Source: Pirellulales bacterium
Lineage (GTDB): Bacteria > Planctomycetota > Planctomycetia > Pirellulales > JAEUIK01
Direction of reading: 5' to 3'
DNA length: 47,505 bases
Assembly (NCBI GenBank): GCA_019694455.1
Contig: JAIBBY010000040.1
Span: forward strand, 1-47,505
Both the position numbers and the translations under genes were made by a program. The notes below the pieces were generated by a model. The model was not told where the DNA came from, searched no databases, and worked only from the letters and a program-made list of their open reading frames with translations. Positions 30,358 to 38,611 of this stretch are shown piece by piece (within the stretch, counting starts at the first letter, position 1; every line of letters starts with the position of its first letter).

Positions 30358-31677
30358 CGATTGGCCTTTCGGCCTGCGCCTATATTTAGAACGCTGTTTG
30401 CAGGAATAAACCGACATCTTGGCGCAAGAACGCGCAACGCATGCGGCGCCGGCCACGTCGCCCAGTTCGCCCTTCGCCAATTGCGCGCGCTCATTACGCA
30501 GCCAGTGCGACAAAGCGCCGGCCAGCGCCGCAGCGGAGGCATATCGCTCCACAGGCTCACGGGCCAGGCATTTCAGACAAATCCGTTCGAGCTCGTCCGG
30601 CACGTCGGCGCGCGATTGCCTTAACGGCCGGGGAGGGTGGCCCGAGAGCAGCCAGTTGGAGGTCGACGTGAAATCTTCGGCCTGAAATGGCGGCGAGCCG
30701 GTGAGAAGCTCATAAAATATGGCGCCGAGCGAGAAGACGTCGGTCCACGGTCCTGAGCGCACGCCGGGTTCCGTCATTTCCTCGGGGGCGATATACGGCA
30801 CGGTGCCTAGCGCCGGACAGATTGACGGCTGGCGCGAGTCGCCGCCGCCTGGGTTCCAATAGCGCGCCGACCCAAAATCGCAGATCATTGGCGTCGACCA
30901 GCGGCGCCGCCCCAGTCGCACACCATGGGCGTTCCCTGGTTCACACGGCGCCAAAAGCACGTTGCTTGGTTTGAGATCGCGATGCAACACGCCTTGGCCA
31001 TGGGCGTAGTGCATAGCGACCGCCAGGAGCGAGACGAACCGCATGGCGGCGCCGATCGGCATGGGCGACGAAGTGGATCGGAGCCAATCGCGCAGCGTGC
31101 TCCCCGCGCACCAGGGCTGCACGGCATACAAAAACGGACCGGTCTCGGCGGCCTCCAAGAGCGAAACGATATTGGGATGGTTTAGCCGCGCAGCCGCTCG
31201 CATCTCCATCAGAAACATCGGCTTCCATCCGGCGCAGCGCCGCAGTCGCGGCAACGGAAGTTTGATGGCCACGCGCCTTTCGAGCAGTTCGTCCCACGCG
31301 GCCAGCACGATCCCATGCCCTCCCTCGGCGACGCGCGAGATAATGCGAAAACGCCCGAGCTGGCAGGGTAGCGGAGACGCGGAGCAAGGATCGTCGCGGC
31401 CTTCCTCATCGACGGCATCGACTTCAGTCAACAATTCATCCACGCTCAACACTGACGCCGCGGCGTGCAAGTCGCGCAAGCACTTTTTCAACTCAACGGT
31501 CGCCAATGTTTCGGTTGTGTGCGTCTCGGCAGCCGAAGTTCGACCAAGCCATTCGTCGTACTCGGTCAGTGCGCTGGTAAGCCGATCGATTGCGACGGCG
31601 CTGCGCGATGAGGCGCTCTCCACCGCCGTCGATCGCGCGGCCCAGATCAATCGCGAGTCGCCAGTTTCAGTCGACAT
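30325..31677 (-). CDS. Serine/threonine protein kinase (Hanks type)
   Basis: From ATG 31677 the protein has 450 residues. An N-terminal helical segment (1-105) precedes the kinase domain (108-395). Catalytic residues are intact: Lys139 in ERRVAIKLP, Glu158, HRDLKPSN (232-239), DFG (267-269) and APE (297-299). The glycine loop reads AEGGHG, with the first Gly replaced. There is no membrane segment or periplasmic sensor, so it is cytoplasmic. The C-terminus is basic and Cys-rich. It overlaps the upstream ECF sigma gene by 31 bases, so they are coupled; it may control that sigma factor. Such ECF-kinase pairs are common in planctomycetes. Its own substrates are unknown. Confidence 0.92.
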   Translation of the reverse strand: MSTETGDSRLIWAARSTAVESASSRSAVAIDRLTSALTEYDEWLGRTSAAETHTTETLATVELKKCLRDLHAAASVLSVDELLTEVDAVDEEGRDDPCSASPLPCQLGRFRIISRVAEGGHGIVLAAWDELLERRVAIKLPLPRLRRCAGWKPMFLMEMRAAARLNHPNIVSLLEAAETGPFLYAVQPWCAGSTLRDWLRSTSSPMPIGAAMRFVSLLAVAMHYAHGQGVLHRDLKPSNVLLAPCEPGNAHGVRLGRRRWSTPMICDFGSARYWNPGGGDSRQPSICPALGTVPYIAPEEMTEPGVRSGPWTDVFSLGAIFYELLTGSPPFQAEDFTSTSNWLLSGHPPRPLRQSRADVPDELERICLKCLAREPVERYASAAALAGALSHWLRNERAQLAKGELGDVAGAACVARSCAKMSVYSCKQRSKYRRRPKGQSNTHAGMSGSA

Positions 31678-32276
31678 TGCAAACACGCCAGTGCTCGAGT
31701 CCAAAGTTTTTGCGAGGCCTTCGTCGAACGCCCCATGCGCCGTCCGATCTCCTGAAAGGGCAATCGCTCCCAATTGCGTAGGATGAGCACGCGGCGATAG
31801 TCGTGCGGCAGGGCGCGGATGGCCTGCCGAACTAGCGCCGACTCCTCGTGGGCGATGGCCAGCGCGCACGGGGTGCGCTCGGCGTCGGCCAACGTCGGCG
31901 AGCGATCGCGCGCAACCGAGTCGAGCGTCACCTCGCGCGCCAACCGACGCTTGAGCGTGTCGCGATAGCGGCGCCGTGCGGTGTTGCAGCGGCGCTGCAA
32001 GATGCGCATGAGCCAAGCCAGCAGTTCGGCTTCGGATTCGCCAGAAAACCGGTCCACCACCTGGTATGCGGTTTCGAGAGTTTCTTGGACTAGATCCGAG
32101 GGGCTCGCCTTGGTCTGCAAGTCGGTGCTCAAGCGCCGCGCTGCGGCCGACAGCAGATAGCCGCGATAGAAATCGAACAGTTGCTCCAGCGATTGCGGCG
32201 CAGTTGTGCGAACGCCGTGCGGTTGAAAACCGCCGAGTGGTCGAACGTTTTTCGAATCCAGCGCGCGCATTTCCAT
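31647..32276 (-). CDS. ECF-type RNA polymerase sigma factor
   Basis: This 209-residue protein has sigma region 2 (SPSDLVQETLETAYQVVDRF, then ELLAWLMRILQRRCNTARR) and region 4 (IRALPHDYRRVLILRNWERL with PFQEIGRRMGRSTKASQKLW), separated by a linker. There is no region 3, as in other extracytoplasmic-function factors. The form is typical for planctomycete ECF groups associated with Ser/Thr kinases rather than with anti-sigma factors; no anti-sigma gene is seen here. Two ATGs, two codons apart, are possible starts; AAAGG precedes the first. Its tail overlaps the kinase gene start. Confidence 0.88.
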   Translation of the reverse strand: MEMRALDSKNVRPLGGFQPHGVRTTAPQSLEQLFDFYRGYLLSAAARRLSTDLQTKASPSDLVQETLETAYQVVDRFSGESEAELLAWLMRILQRRCNTARRRYRDTLKRRLAREVTLDSVARDRSPTLADAERTPCALAIAHEESALVRQAIRALPHDYRRVLILRNWERLPFQEIGRRMGRSTKASQKLWTRALACLQCRLKLATRD

Positions 32277-32554
32277 GCCGGATAGCCTTTGGCGTCGCCC
32301 ACTCTAGGTTGTGTCACGCGGAACCCTCCACGCACCCCTCTAATTAACTAGACGAGAAAAGCACCCCTCACCGGACAAACTATTAATGCGTGGGCAAAAC
32401 CAAATTGCCGCGCGCAAAAAAAAAAGTTCGCGCGCCGCGAGTTTTTCACCGTCCGATTTTTTTCTGTTCAGATTGTCGCATCTCGACCGCCTACGTCCTT
32501 ATTCAATAGGGACACGTGCAGCGCGCAAGGCATCATCGGAAGGCGACGAGCGTC

Positions 32555-33022
32555 ATGAACTCGGCTTCATTCACCATCAAGTCGCTGTGCAAACTATTTT
32601 GCGGCGAGCACGCGCGCTGCATGGCCGCCGCACTGGGACTGCTGGCGCAGTCTTCTGGCGTCGCGCTCGCCGCGGAGCCGACACCCGCGCCGCCGGCCCG
32701 CGATGCAATCGCCATCACGGAGATCGAGGCGGAACCGGCGCTGTCGAGCGCGCTGTTGCCAATTGTCGCCAATGCCGGCCGCGTGCTATACGAGGAAGCT
32801 CGCGGCGAGTGGCTGGTGTTGGCCGCGGCGCTCGTTTTTTCGCTGGGATACCGGGGTGGATCGTGGGCAGTTGATCACGCGCCGCGCTCGCTGACATTCT
32901 CCCCTATGCAGGCGATGTGGATTGATCGCGCGGAGCTATCCGCGCTGCGCCTCGCCAACGCGGCATACTTTGCCTGCCTGGCCATGTTGGCTTATCGGCT
33001 TGCCAAATTGCTAGGTTGGTGA
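32555..33022 (+). CDS. Exported or membrane protein of unknown function
   Basis: The 155-residue product (ATG 32555) starts with a long signal-like region ending in ALGLLAQSSGVALAAEP, then a Pro/Ala linker and two possible membrane segments, WLVLAAALVFSLGYRGGSW and YFACLAMLAYRLAKLLGW. The stop codon overlaps the start of the RDD gene (TGATG), so they are translated together. I do not recognise the family. It is divergent from the sigma-kinase pair. Confidence 0.75.
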   Translation: MNSASFTIKSLCKLFCGEHARCMAAALGLLAQSSGVALAAEPTPAPPARDAIAITEIEAEPALSSALLPIVANAGRVLYEEARGEWLVLAAALVFSLGYRGGSWAVDHAPRSLTFSPMQAMWIDRAELSALRLANAAYFACLAMLAYRLAKLLGW

Positions 33023-33684
33023 TGCACGACGTCGCTTCACATTCAATCGGCGCCGCGCGCGGCGCAGCCGACTGGCGCTGTCCGCTGTGCGGCGCTGGCA
33101 CCGAACGACGACGCCATTTGTATGGTCACTGGGTCTGTCAGCGCTGTGGCTTGGCATTCGTCAATCGTCGCCGGGCCGCGCTCTTGTTCGACTTGATCCT
33201 CTGGCAAGTCGCCTCGGTATCGGCGTGGTTCTTTTCGGCGGCGATTTACATCGCCCTCGAAGGACGCTCCGTCATTGCTGCCGCGCTGCCGGTGGCTACA
33301 CTCGCACTTACCATCGTCCCACTGGCGGCGCGCGATCATCTGTTGGGCGCCGGCGCCTCGCCGGGCAAGGCGCTCTTTGGTCTGCGGGTGATCGACGCTC
33401 GTAGCGGTCAACCGGCCGGGCTGGCAGCGTGCATCAAGCGAACTCTCGCGCTGCTCACACCTTTGAGCGCCATCATCGCCGCGCTACAGGTTGGCGGTGG
33501 ACAACGGCTTGGCGACCATTGGGCCGGAACGATGGTGATCTGGACGCGGCATCGCGAGCAGGCGGTGTTTCGTCCCAGTCTGGGAGAAGCCGACCACCTG
33601 TTGCAAAACATCGATCTGCGCGCGCCGGAAGGGGTAACACTCGAGGAGAATCCTTATCGCGCGCCTCCGGTTACTGTTGGCTGA
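33022..33684 (+). CDS. RDD-family membrane protein with N-terminal zinc ribbon
   Basis: This 220-residue protein starts in the TGATG overlap with the previous gene. Residues 20-45 hold a zinc ribbon, CPLCGAG then CQRCGLAF, in place of the usual short RDD leader. The RDD-like membrane region follows: a first span (LFDLILWQVASVSAWFFSAA, with Arg and Asp near its start), a second (VATLALTIVPLAARDHLL), then SPGKALFGLRVIDARSGQPA, the family motif after the second span, and a third span near LALLTPLSAIIAAL. The C-terminus is hydrophilic. Its role is unknown; RDD proteins are membrane proteins with proposed transport functions. Confidence 0.85.
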   Translation: MHDVASHSIGAARGAADWRCPLCGAGTERRRHLYGHWVCQRCGLAFVNRRRAALLFDLILWQVASVSAWFFSAAIYIALEGRSVIAAALPVATLALTIVPLAARDHLLGAGASPGKALFGLRVIDARSGQPAGLAACIKRTLALLTPLSAIIAALQVGGGQRLGDHWAGTMVIWTRHREQAVFRPSLGEADHLLQNIDLRAPEGVTLEENPYRAPPVTVG

Positions 33685-33996
33685 AATGTTGCTCCGCCGG
33701 CATATTCGCACGGCGCCACCAACATTAAACTCGCTTCACGCGCACTTGCTAGCGTTTGACGTTCGGCTCTCTCCGCTTTACCTTGCACCGTTCATGCCGC
33801 CAGGAAATCACGAAAGCCAATGGCTTGCGCCGCGCATTTGTGTTGGCCAGTGGCACTTCAACGGAACTGTCTCACCCGCCTTTGTCTGCCAGTAGCAGCT
33901 TGTCGCTTGACGGCGGCATATTGCGGCCGCCTCTGGCTGAGAATCGCACCCCATCATGGGCACGAGAGCCCTCGTCCACACTTGAGAAGGATCCAA
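33685..33996. other. Intergenic region before the large RTX protein
   Basis: This 312-base stretch holds the promoter region of the next gene but no gene of its own. TTGACG (33756-33761) and TACCTT (33779-33784), 17 bases apart, are a weak promoter candidate. The open frame of the next gene extends back into this area but has Cys- and Leu-rich, non-coding-like translation. No RNA gene or terminator was seen. Confidence 0.4.
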
Positions 33997-36900
33997 ATGC
34001 GCTTACCTGCAATTTGGCGTCGTTCGACGGATAGAATCCCTTCCGCTGCCAAGTCGCGCACTCTGCGCTGCGAGGGGCTGGAAGAACGCCGCTTGCTGTC
34101 GATCAATCCTGCCGGACCGGAGTTCTTGATCAACACGGCCACCGTCGGCAATCAGCAATACGCCAAGGTGGCGATGGATGGCAGCGGCAACTTCGTCACG
34201 ACCTGGGTGAGTTACGGTCAAGACGGAAGCGGCGCGGGAGTCTATGCGCAGCGCTACAACGCGGCAGGCCTAGCGCAAGGCAGCGAGTTCTTGGTGAACA
34301 CCACCACCGCCGCCGATCAAGCCCAGCCCGTGATTGCCATGAACGCCAGCGGCGCATTCGTCATTGCCTGGACGAGCAAAGCGTCTGGCAACACCGATGT
34401 CTACGCGCAGCGTTACGACGCGGCAGGCGTCGCGCAAGGGACGGAATTCCGAGTCAACCAGAGCACGACTTACGAACAGAACTCGCCTTCGATCGCCATG
34501 GACGCGGCGGGCAATTTCGCGCTCGCCTGGCAGAGCGGCACGCAAGACGTTCTCACCTTCCCCTTGCCGCAAGACAGCGTGCTGTACGGCGTCTATGCGC
34601 GCCGCTACAACGCTGCGGGAACTGCCCAAGGCAACGAGTTTCGTGTGAACAACACCACCGATAGCTTTGAGGGCCTGCCCACCATGGCGATGGACACGGC
34701 CGGCAACTTTGTGGTGGCCTGGAACGCCTATGGACAAGACGCCTCGGGCGGTTTTGGAGTTTACGCGCGGCGCTACAATGCGGCGGGTTCGGCACAGGGA
34801 ACCGAGTTCCTGGTGAACAATACCACGAGCGGACAACAGTTCTTTCCCACGGTAAAGATGCACGCGGGAGGCTTTGCCATCGCCTGGGCGAGCAATCACG
34901 GCGATCTGCTGCGCACCGACGCCTACGCCAAACTTTACAATGCCGCGGGAACCGCCCAAGGCAACGAATTCCTCGTCAACACCTACACCGATGGCGAACA
35001 GTTCTTGCCGTCGCTGGCCATGGATTCCAGCGGCAATTTTGTCGTCAGTTGGTCCAGCGGTGTGGCAGCCGCCGATCCTCCGCCGGCGCCCAATCTGCAA
35101 CAGGACGGCAGCCTGTACGGCGTCTACGCCCAGCGCTACAACGCCGCTGGCGTGCCGCAAGGCGCTGAGTTTCGCGCCAATACGTACACCACCGGCAATC
35201 AATTTTTCTCGTCCGTAGCCATGGACGACAATGGCAACAGCATTGTCGTGTGGTCGAGCGCGGCGCAAGATGGGTCCGGCTATGGCAACTATGGACAGCG
35301 CTACCGCGTCAACTTGCCTCCGGTGGCCGATGCGGGAGGCCCCTATGTGATTGACGAAGGGGGAACGCTCGCGCTCAACGCTTCCTTATCGAGCGATCCC
35401 GACCTCGACGCGCTGACCTACACGTGGGACATCAACGGCGATGATGTCTTCGGCGATGCCAGCGGACTGACACCCACGGTGACTTGGGCGCAACTCAATG
35501 CGCTGGGAATCGTCGACAACCAAGTCGCCGCCAACATGGTCCGCGTGCGCGTTGATGACGGACAGGGCAATGTCACGACTTCTGCCGCCGTCGCGCTGAC
35601 GATCAACAATCTGGCGCCCACGATCGACTCGGTTTCCGTGCCCGCCATTCAGGAAGGCGAGAGCCTGGCCGTCTCCGCAGCCGCCAGCGATCCGGCGGGC
35701 GTCGCGGATCCGCTCAGTTATTCTTGGGACATCAATGGCGATGGCGTATTTGATGATGCGATCGGCGACAACGCGACGTTGACTTGGGCGCAGCTCGTCG
35801 CGCTCGGTATCGCCGATGGGCCCGCCACGCGGCAAGTCACCGTGCGAGTGAACGACGGCGACGGCGGCAGCGTTGATTCGATCCCGGTCACACTGACCGT
35901 GAACAACGCGGCGCCCACGGCTGGCGTGAGTGGCCCAGCCACCGCGCCACGAGGCGCAACGGCCACCTTAACCCTCAGCGCCACGGACCCGGCGGGCGCC
36001 GATCAGGCGGCGCCTTTCACGTTCGCCATCGATTGGGATGGAAACGGCACGGTGGACGAAACCGCCAGCGGCGCCTCGGGGTTGCAAGTATCGCATGTGT
36101 TTAATGTCGCCGGCTTGCAAACGGTGCGCGTCACCGCCACCGACAAAGACGGCGGGGTTAGCTCCAGCGCATCGACAACGATCGATGTGTTGGCATACGC
36201 GCTCGTTCCTAATGCTGGCGTTACCGACCTGGTTTGGTACGGCACGACCGCGAATGACGCCGTGGCGTTCTCCGTTGTCGCGCCGGGGACGATCCGTGTC
36301 GACAGCACACTGCTGAATGGCTCCGTGGTGAACGAGAGCGTCGATGTGGCTGGCGTGACTGGCGCTGTGGTGGCGCATGGCCGCGATGGCGACGACACGC
36401 TCAACGCCAGCGCCCTGTCCATTGTGGCACGGCTCTATGGCGGCCGCGGCGCCGATCTGCTCCAAGGTGGCAGCGCAAACGATATTCTGTTTGGCGAACA
36501 TGCGACCACGCCCGGCGTCTCCTTGGCCAAGCAATTCCTCGGCAGCGACACCATTCATGGCGGCGCGGGCAACGACACGATCTACGGCGATGGCGATGGT
36601 GGCGAAGGCGCCCCAGACACCATCTACGGTGACGACGGCAACGACACGATCTACGCCGATGGCGCCGAAGGCTCGCTGACCTCCGGCGACACCGTCTATG
36701 GTGGCAATGGCGACGACGTCATCTATGGCGACGCCGATGGCGGTGAAGGAGGAACCGACCTGCTCTTTGGCGAGGCCGACAACGATATCCTGTACACGGG
36801 TGGCGGCAACGACACCGCTGATGGTGGATTGGGCGACGATATCCTGGTGGGCGGCGACGGCGCTGAGGGCGGCAACGACACGCTCAACGGTGGCGATGGG

Positions 36901-37281
36901 CGCGACGTGCTGATTGGCGACCTTGGCATCGTCACCATCAAGAGCATCACCGCCGGCGCCGACACCATGCATGGCGGCGCGGGAGAAGATTTGCTGGTGT
37001 CCGCGATGCACCGTCCCGCCGCCAATGGCGACTTGGCCGCCGTGCGAGCGGAATGGACCAGCGCGCGCACCTATGCGGAAAGGGTGGCGAACCTATCGGG
37101 GACGGGCGTGGGTCCGCGCAACAACGGCAATGTCTTCTTGCAGCCGGGAGTCAACATTTCCAACGACAGCGCGGTGGATCAGGTATTCGGCGATGCTGAT
37201 CAGGACTGGTTCCTGGTCACAATCGGCGTTGACTTGACCCCGGATTGGCTTGTCGAGGAAACTCGCACCGACATCGCCTGA
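33997..37281 (+). CDS. Secreted multidomain protein: seven propeller-like repeats, Ig-like domains, RTX repeats
   Basis: AAGGA six bases before ATG 33997 gives a 1094-residue protein. The N-terminus carries the planctomycete export motif LEERRLLS (28-35). Seven repeats of about 50-65 residues follow (from about 40, 95, 148, 212, 268, 322 and 389 to 439), each with G-x-EF-x-VN, an AMD-x-x-GNF-x-x-x-W core and [13 protein letters not shown] end. The count suggests a seven-bladed beta-propeller. Then come Ig/PKD-like domains at about 441-740 ([14 protein letters not shown], and twice W-DINGD-x-VF), and calcium-binding RTX repeats at about 790-1005 ([22 protein letters not shown]). It should be an extracellular or surface calcium-dependent protein. 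There is no PEP-CTERM or dockerin at the end. Confidence 0.9.
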   Translation: MRLPAIWRRSTDRIPSAAKSRTLRCEGLEERRLLSINPAGPEFLINTATVGNQQYAKVAMDGSGNFVTTWVSYGQDGSGAGVYAQRYNAAGLAQGSEFLVNTTTAADQAQPVIAMNASGAFVIAWTSKASGNTDVYAQRYDAAGVAQGTEFRVNQSTTYEQNSPSIAMDAAGNFALAWQSGTQDVLTFPLPQDSVLYGVYARRYNAAGTAQGNEFRVNNTTDSFEGLPTMAMDTAGNFVVAWNAYGQDASGGFGVYARRYNAAGSAQGTEFLVNNTTSGQQFFPTVKMHAGGFAIAWASNHGDLLRTDAYAKLYNAAGTAQGNEFLVNTYTDGEQFLPSLAMDSSGNFVVSWSSGVAAADPPPAPNLQQDGSLYGVYAQRYNAAGVPQGAEFRANTYTTGNQFFSSVAMDDNGNSIVVWSSAAQDGSGYGNYGQRYRVNLPPVADAGGPYVIDEGGTLALNASLSSDPDLDALTYTWDINGDDVFGDASGLTPTVTWAQLNALGIVDNQVAANMVRVRVDDGQGNVTTSAAVALTINNLAPTIDSVSVPAIQEGESLAVSAAASDPAGVADPLSYSWDINGDGVFDDAIGDNATLTWAQLVALGIADGPATRQVTVRVNDGDGGSVDSIPVTLTVNNAAPTAGVSGPATAPRGATATLTLSATDPAGADQAAPFTFAIDWDGNGTVDETASGASGLQVSHVFNVAGLQTVRVTATDKDGGVSSSASTTIDVLAYALVPNAGVTDLVWYGTTANDAVAFSVVAPGTIRVDSTLLNGSVVNESVDVAGVTGAVVAHGRDGDDTLNASALSIVARLYGGRGADLLQGGSANDILFGEHATTPGVSLAKQFLGSDTIHGGAGNDTIYGDGDGGEGAPDTIYGDDGNDTIYADGAEGSLTSGDTVYGGNGDDVIYGDADGGEGGTDLLFGEADNDILYTGGGNDTADGGLGDDILVGGDGAEGGNDTLNGGDGRDVLIGDLGIVTIKSITAGADTMHGGAGEDLLVSAMHRPAANGDLAAVRAEWTSARTYAERVANLSGTGVGPRNNGNVFLQPGVNISNDSAVDQVFGDADQDWFLVTIGVDLTPDWLVEETRTDIA

Positions 37282-37343
37282 GCGGACGCGCGGCCAGATA
37301 GACGCGCGCCGCAGGCCATGACTATCGGGCGAGGAGTCCGCGC

Positions 37344-38444
37344 ATGACCGATCGCGAATCGTTGACGCCGCAATCCGAGCCTTGTCTGGTGACGTGCGAG
37401 CTCGATGCGGGTTTCGCTGCCTGGATGTCGCAGCTTGGCGGATCGCTGGCGGTAACCACCTATCAGGCCAACCGCTTGGCGCTTGTCGGTTGGAACGGCG
37501 CGCAGGTCTCGCTGTTGATGCGCGAGTTCGACAAGCCGATGGGCCTGGCCGCCCATGAGAATCGGCTGGCGATCGCCACTCGGCACGAGGTGTTGCTCTT
37601 GGCCAATGCGCCGTTGCTAGCTCCCGACCTGGTCGAGGAGGAACCGGGGCGCTACGACGCGTTGTATCTACCTCGCGCCAGCTTCATCACGGGGGACGCG
37701 AATGTGCACGATGTGGCCTTCGGCGCCGACAGCTTGTGGCTGGTGAACACCAGATTTTCTTGTCTCTGCCAACCGGGCGCCGACTATAGCTTTTTGCCGC
37801 GCTGGCGCCCGCCGTTCATTAGCGAACTTGCCCCTGAGGATCGCTGCCATTTGAATGGCCTGGCGATTGAGGCTGGCGTTCCACGATTCGTCACCGCCCT
37901 CGGAGAAAGCGACGCCGTGGGTGGCTGGCGTGACCAGAAGGCGCGCGGCGGAGTCGTTGTCGACGTGGCGAACAATCAGGTCGTCCTGCGCGGCTTGTCG
38001 ATGCCGCACTCGCCACGCATTTACGATGGCGCGCTGTGGTTGCTCAACTCTGGCAAGGGCGAATTCATCTGCGCCAATTTGGTTCGCGGCGACCATACCG
38101 TGGTCTGCGCGCTGCCCGGCTACCTGCGCGGCCTGTGCTTCGTCGGCCCCTATGCAGTGGTTGGCCTTTCGCAAATTCGCGAGCGGCACATCTTTGGCGG
38201 ATTGCCCGTCCATGAGCGATTTAGCCAGTTGCAATGTGGCTTGGCAGTGGTCGATCTGCGCACCGGTCAATCGATTGGCATGCTGCGCTTCACCGCGGGG
38301 TGCCAAGAGTTGTTCGATATCTGCTATTTACCAGGCGTCCGGCGTCCGACGGTCCTCAATCGCGAAAGCGAGCAGGCGCGCGAGGCGTTCACCGCGCCGG
38401 AGTTCTCTTATTGGCTACGCCCTAGCTCCGAGGTGCGTGAATAG
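37344..38444 (+). CDS. TIGR03032-family protein
   Basis: This 366-residue protein (GAGGAG before ATG 37344) matches the general plan of the TIGR03032 family of uncharacterised beta-propeller-like proteins: the N-terminal LDAGFAAWMSQLGGSLAVTTY, NRLALVGW, the segment FDKPMGLAAHENRLAIAT, NVHDVAFGADSLWLVNTRFSCL and CHLNGLAIE, and LPGYLRGLCFVG late in the protein. There is no signal peptide, so it is probably cytoplasmic. It follows the RTX gene by 62 bases on the same strand. Its role is unknown; family members are often close to large repeat-protein genes, so a linked role is possible. Confidence 0.82.
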   Translation: MTDRESLTPQSEPCLVTCELDAGFAAWMSQLGGSLAVTTYQANRLALVGWNGAQVSLLMREFDKPMGLAAHENRLAIATRHEVLLLANAPLLAPDLVEEEPGRYDALYLPRASFITGDANVHDVAFGADSLWLVNTRFSCLCQPGADYSFLPRWRPPFISELAPEDRCHLNGLAIEAGVPRFVTALGESDAVGGWRDQKARGGVVVDVANNQVVLRGLSMPHSPRIYDGALWLLNSGKGEFICANLVRGDHTVVCALPGYLRGLCFVGPYAVVGLSQIRERHIFGGLPVHERFSQLQCGLAVVDLRTGQSIGMLRFTAGCQELFDICYLPGVRRPTVLNRESEQAREAFTAPEFSYWLRPSSEVRE

Positions 38445-38539
38445 CTCCGATGGGGGGGCGGTGCTCGCGGAATCGAGCGTGCTTTTATTTCCCGCAAAGT
38501 CTAGAATAATTGCCCAGGACGCCGATCGAGAATTTCCCA

Positions 38540-38557
38540 CATTGTCGTTCGACAATG
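38540..38557. promoter_or_regulatory. Perfect palindrome before the redoxin/monooxygenase gene
   Basis: CATTGTCG (38540-38547) and CGACAATG (38550-38557) flank TT: an 8-bp perfect inverted repeat 54 bases before the gene start. It may be an operator for a dimeric regulator, or a short hairpin. The half-site CGACAATG also occurs in the palindrome at 5858-5881. Confidence 0.35.
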
Positions 38558-38611
38558 GCGTCCGCCAATCCAATTCAAACTCTGCGACCTTTCTTCCCGC
38601 GAGGCGCCATC

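Noticed and set aside
31678..32016. N-terminal extension of the kinase
   Set aside because: It lies in another frame of the ECF sigma gene and its translation is Arg/Ala/Pro-rich without a domain. The ATG at 31677 is the better start.
32425..32470. Poly-A/poly-T tract with GC-rich arms between the divergent genes
   Set aside because: GCGCGC arms around a ten-A run look like a terminator at first, but the A-run is inside the loop and no gene ends nearby. Probably just low-complexity promoter-region DNA.
34270..35268. 332-residue minus-strand frame opposite the RTX protein
   Set aside because: It mirrors the repeat array of the real gene and so shows apparent repeats; there is no ribosome site or family.
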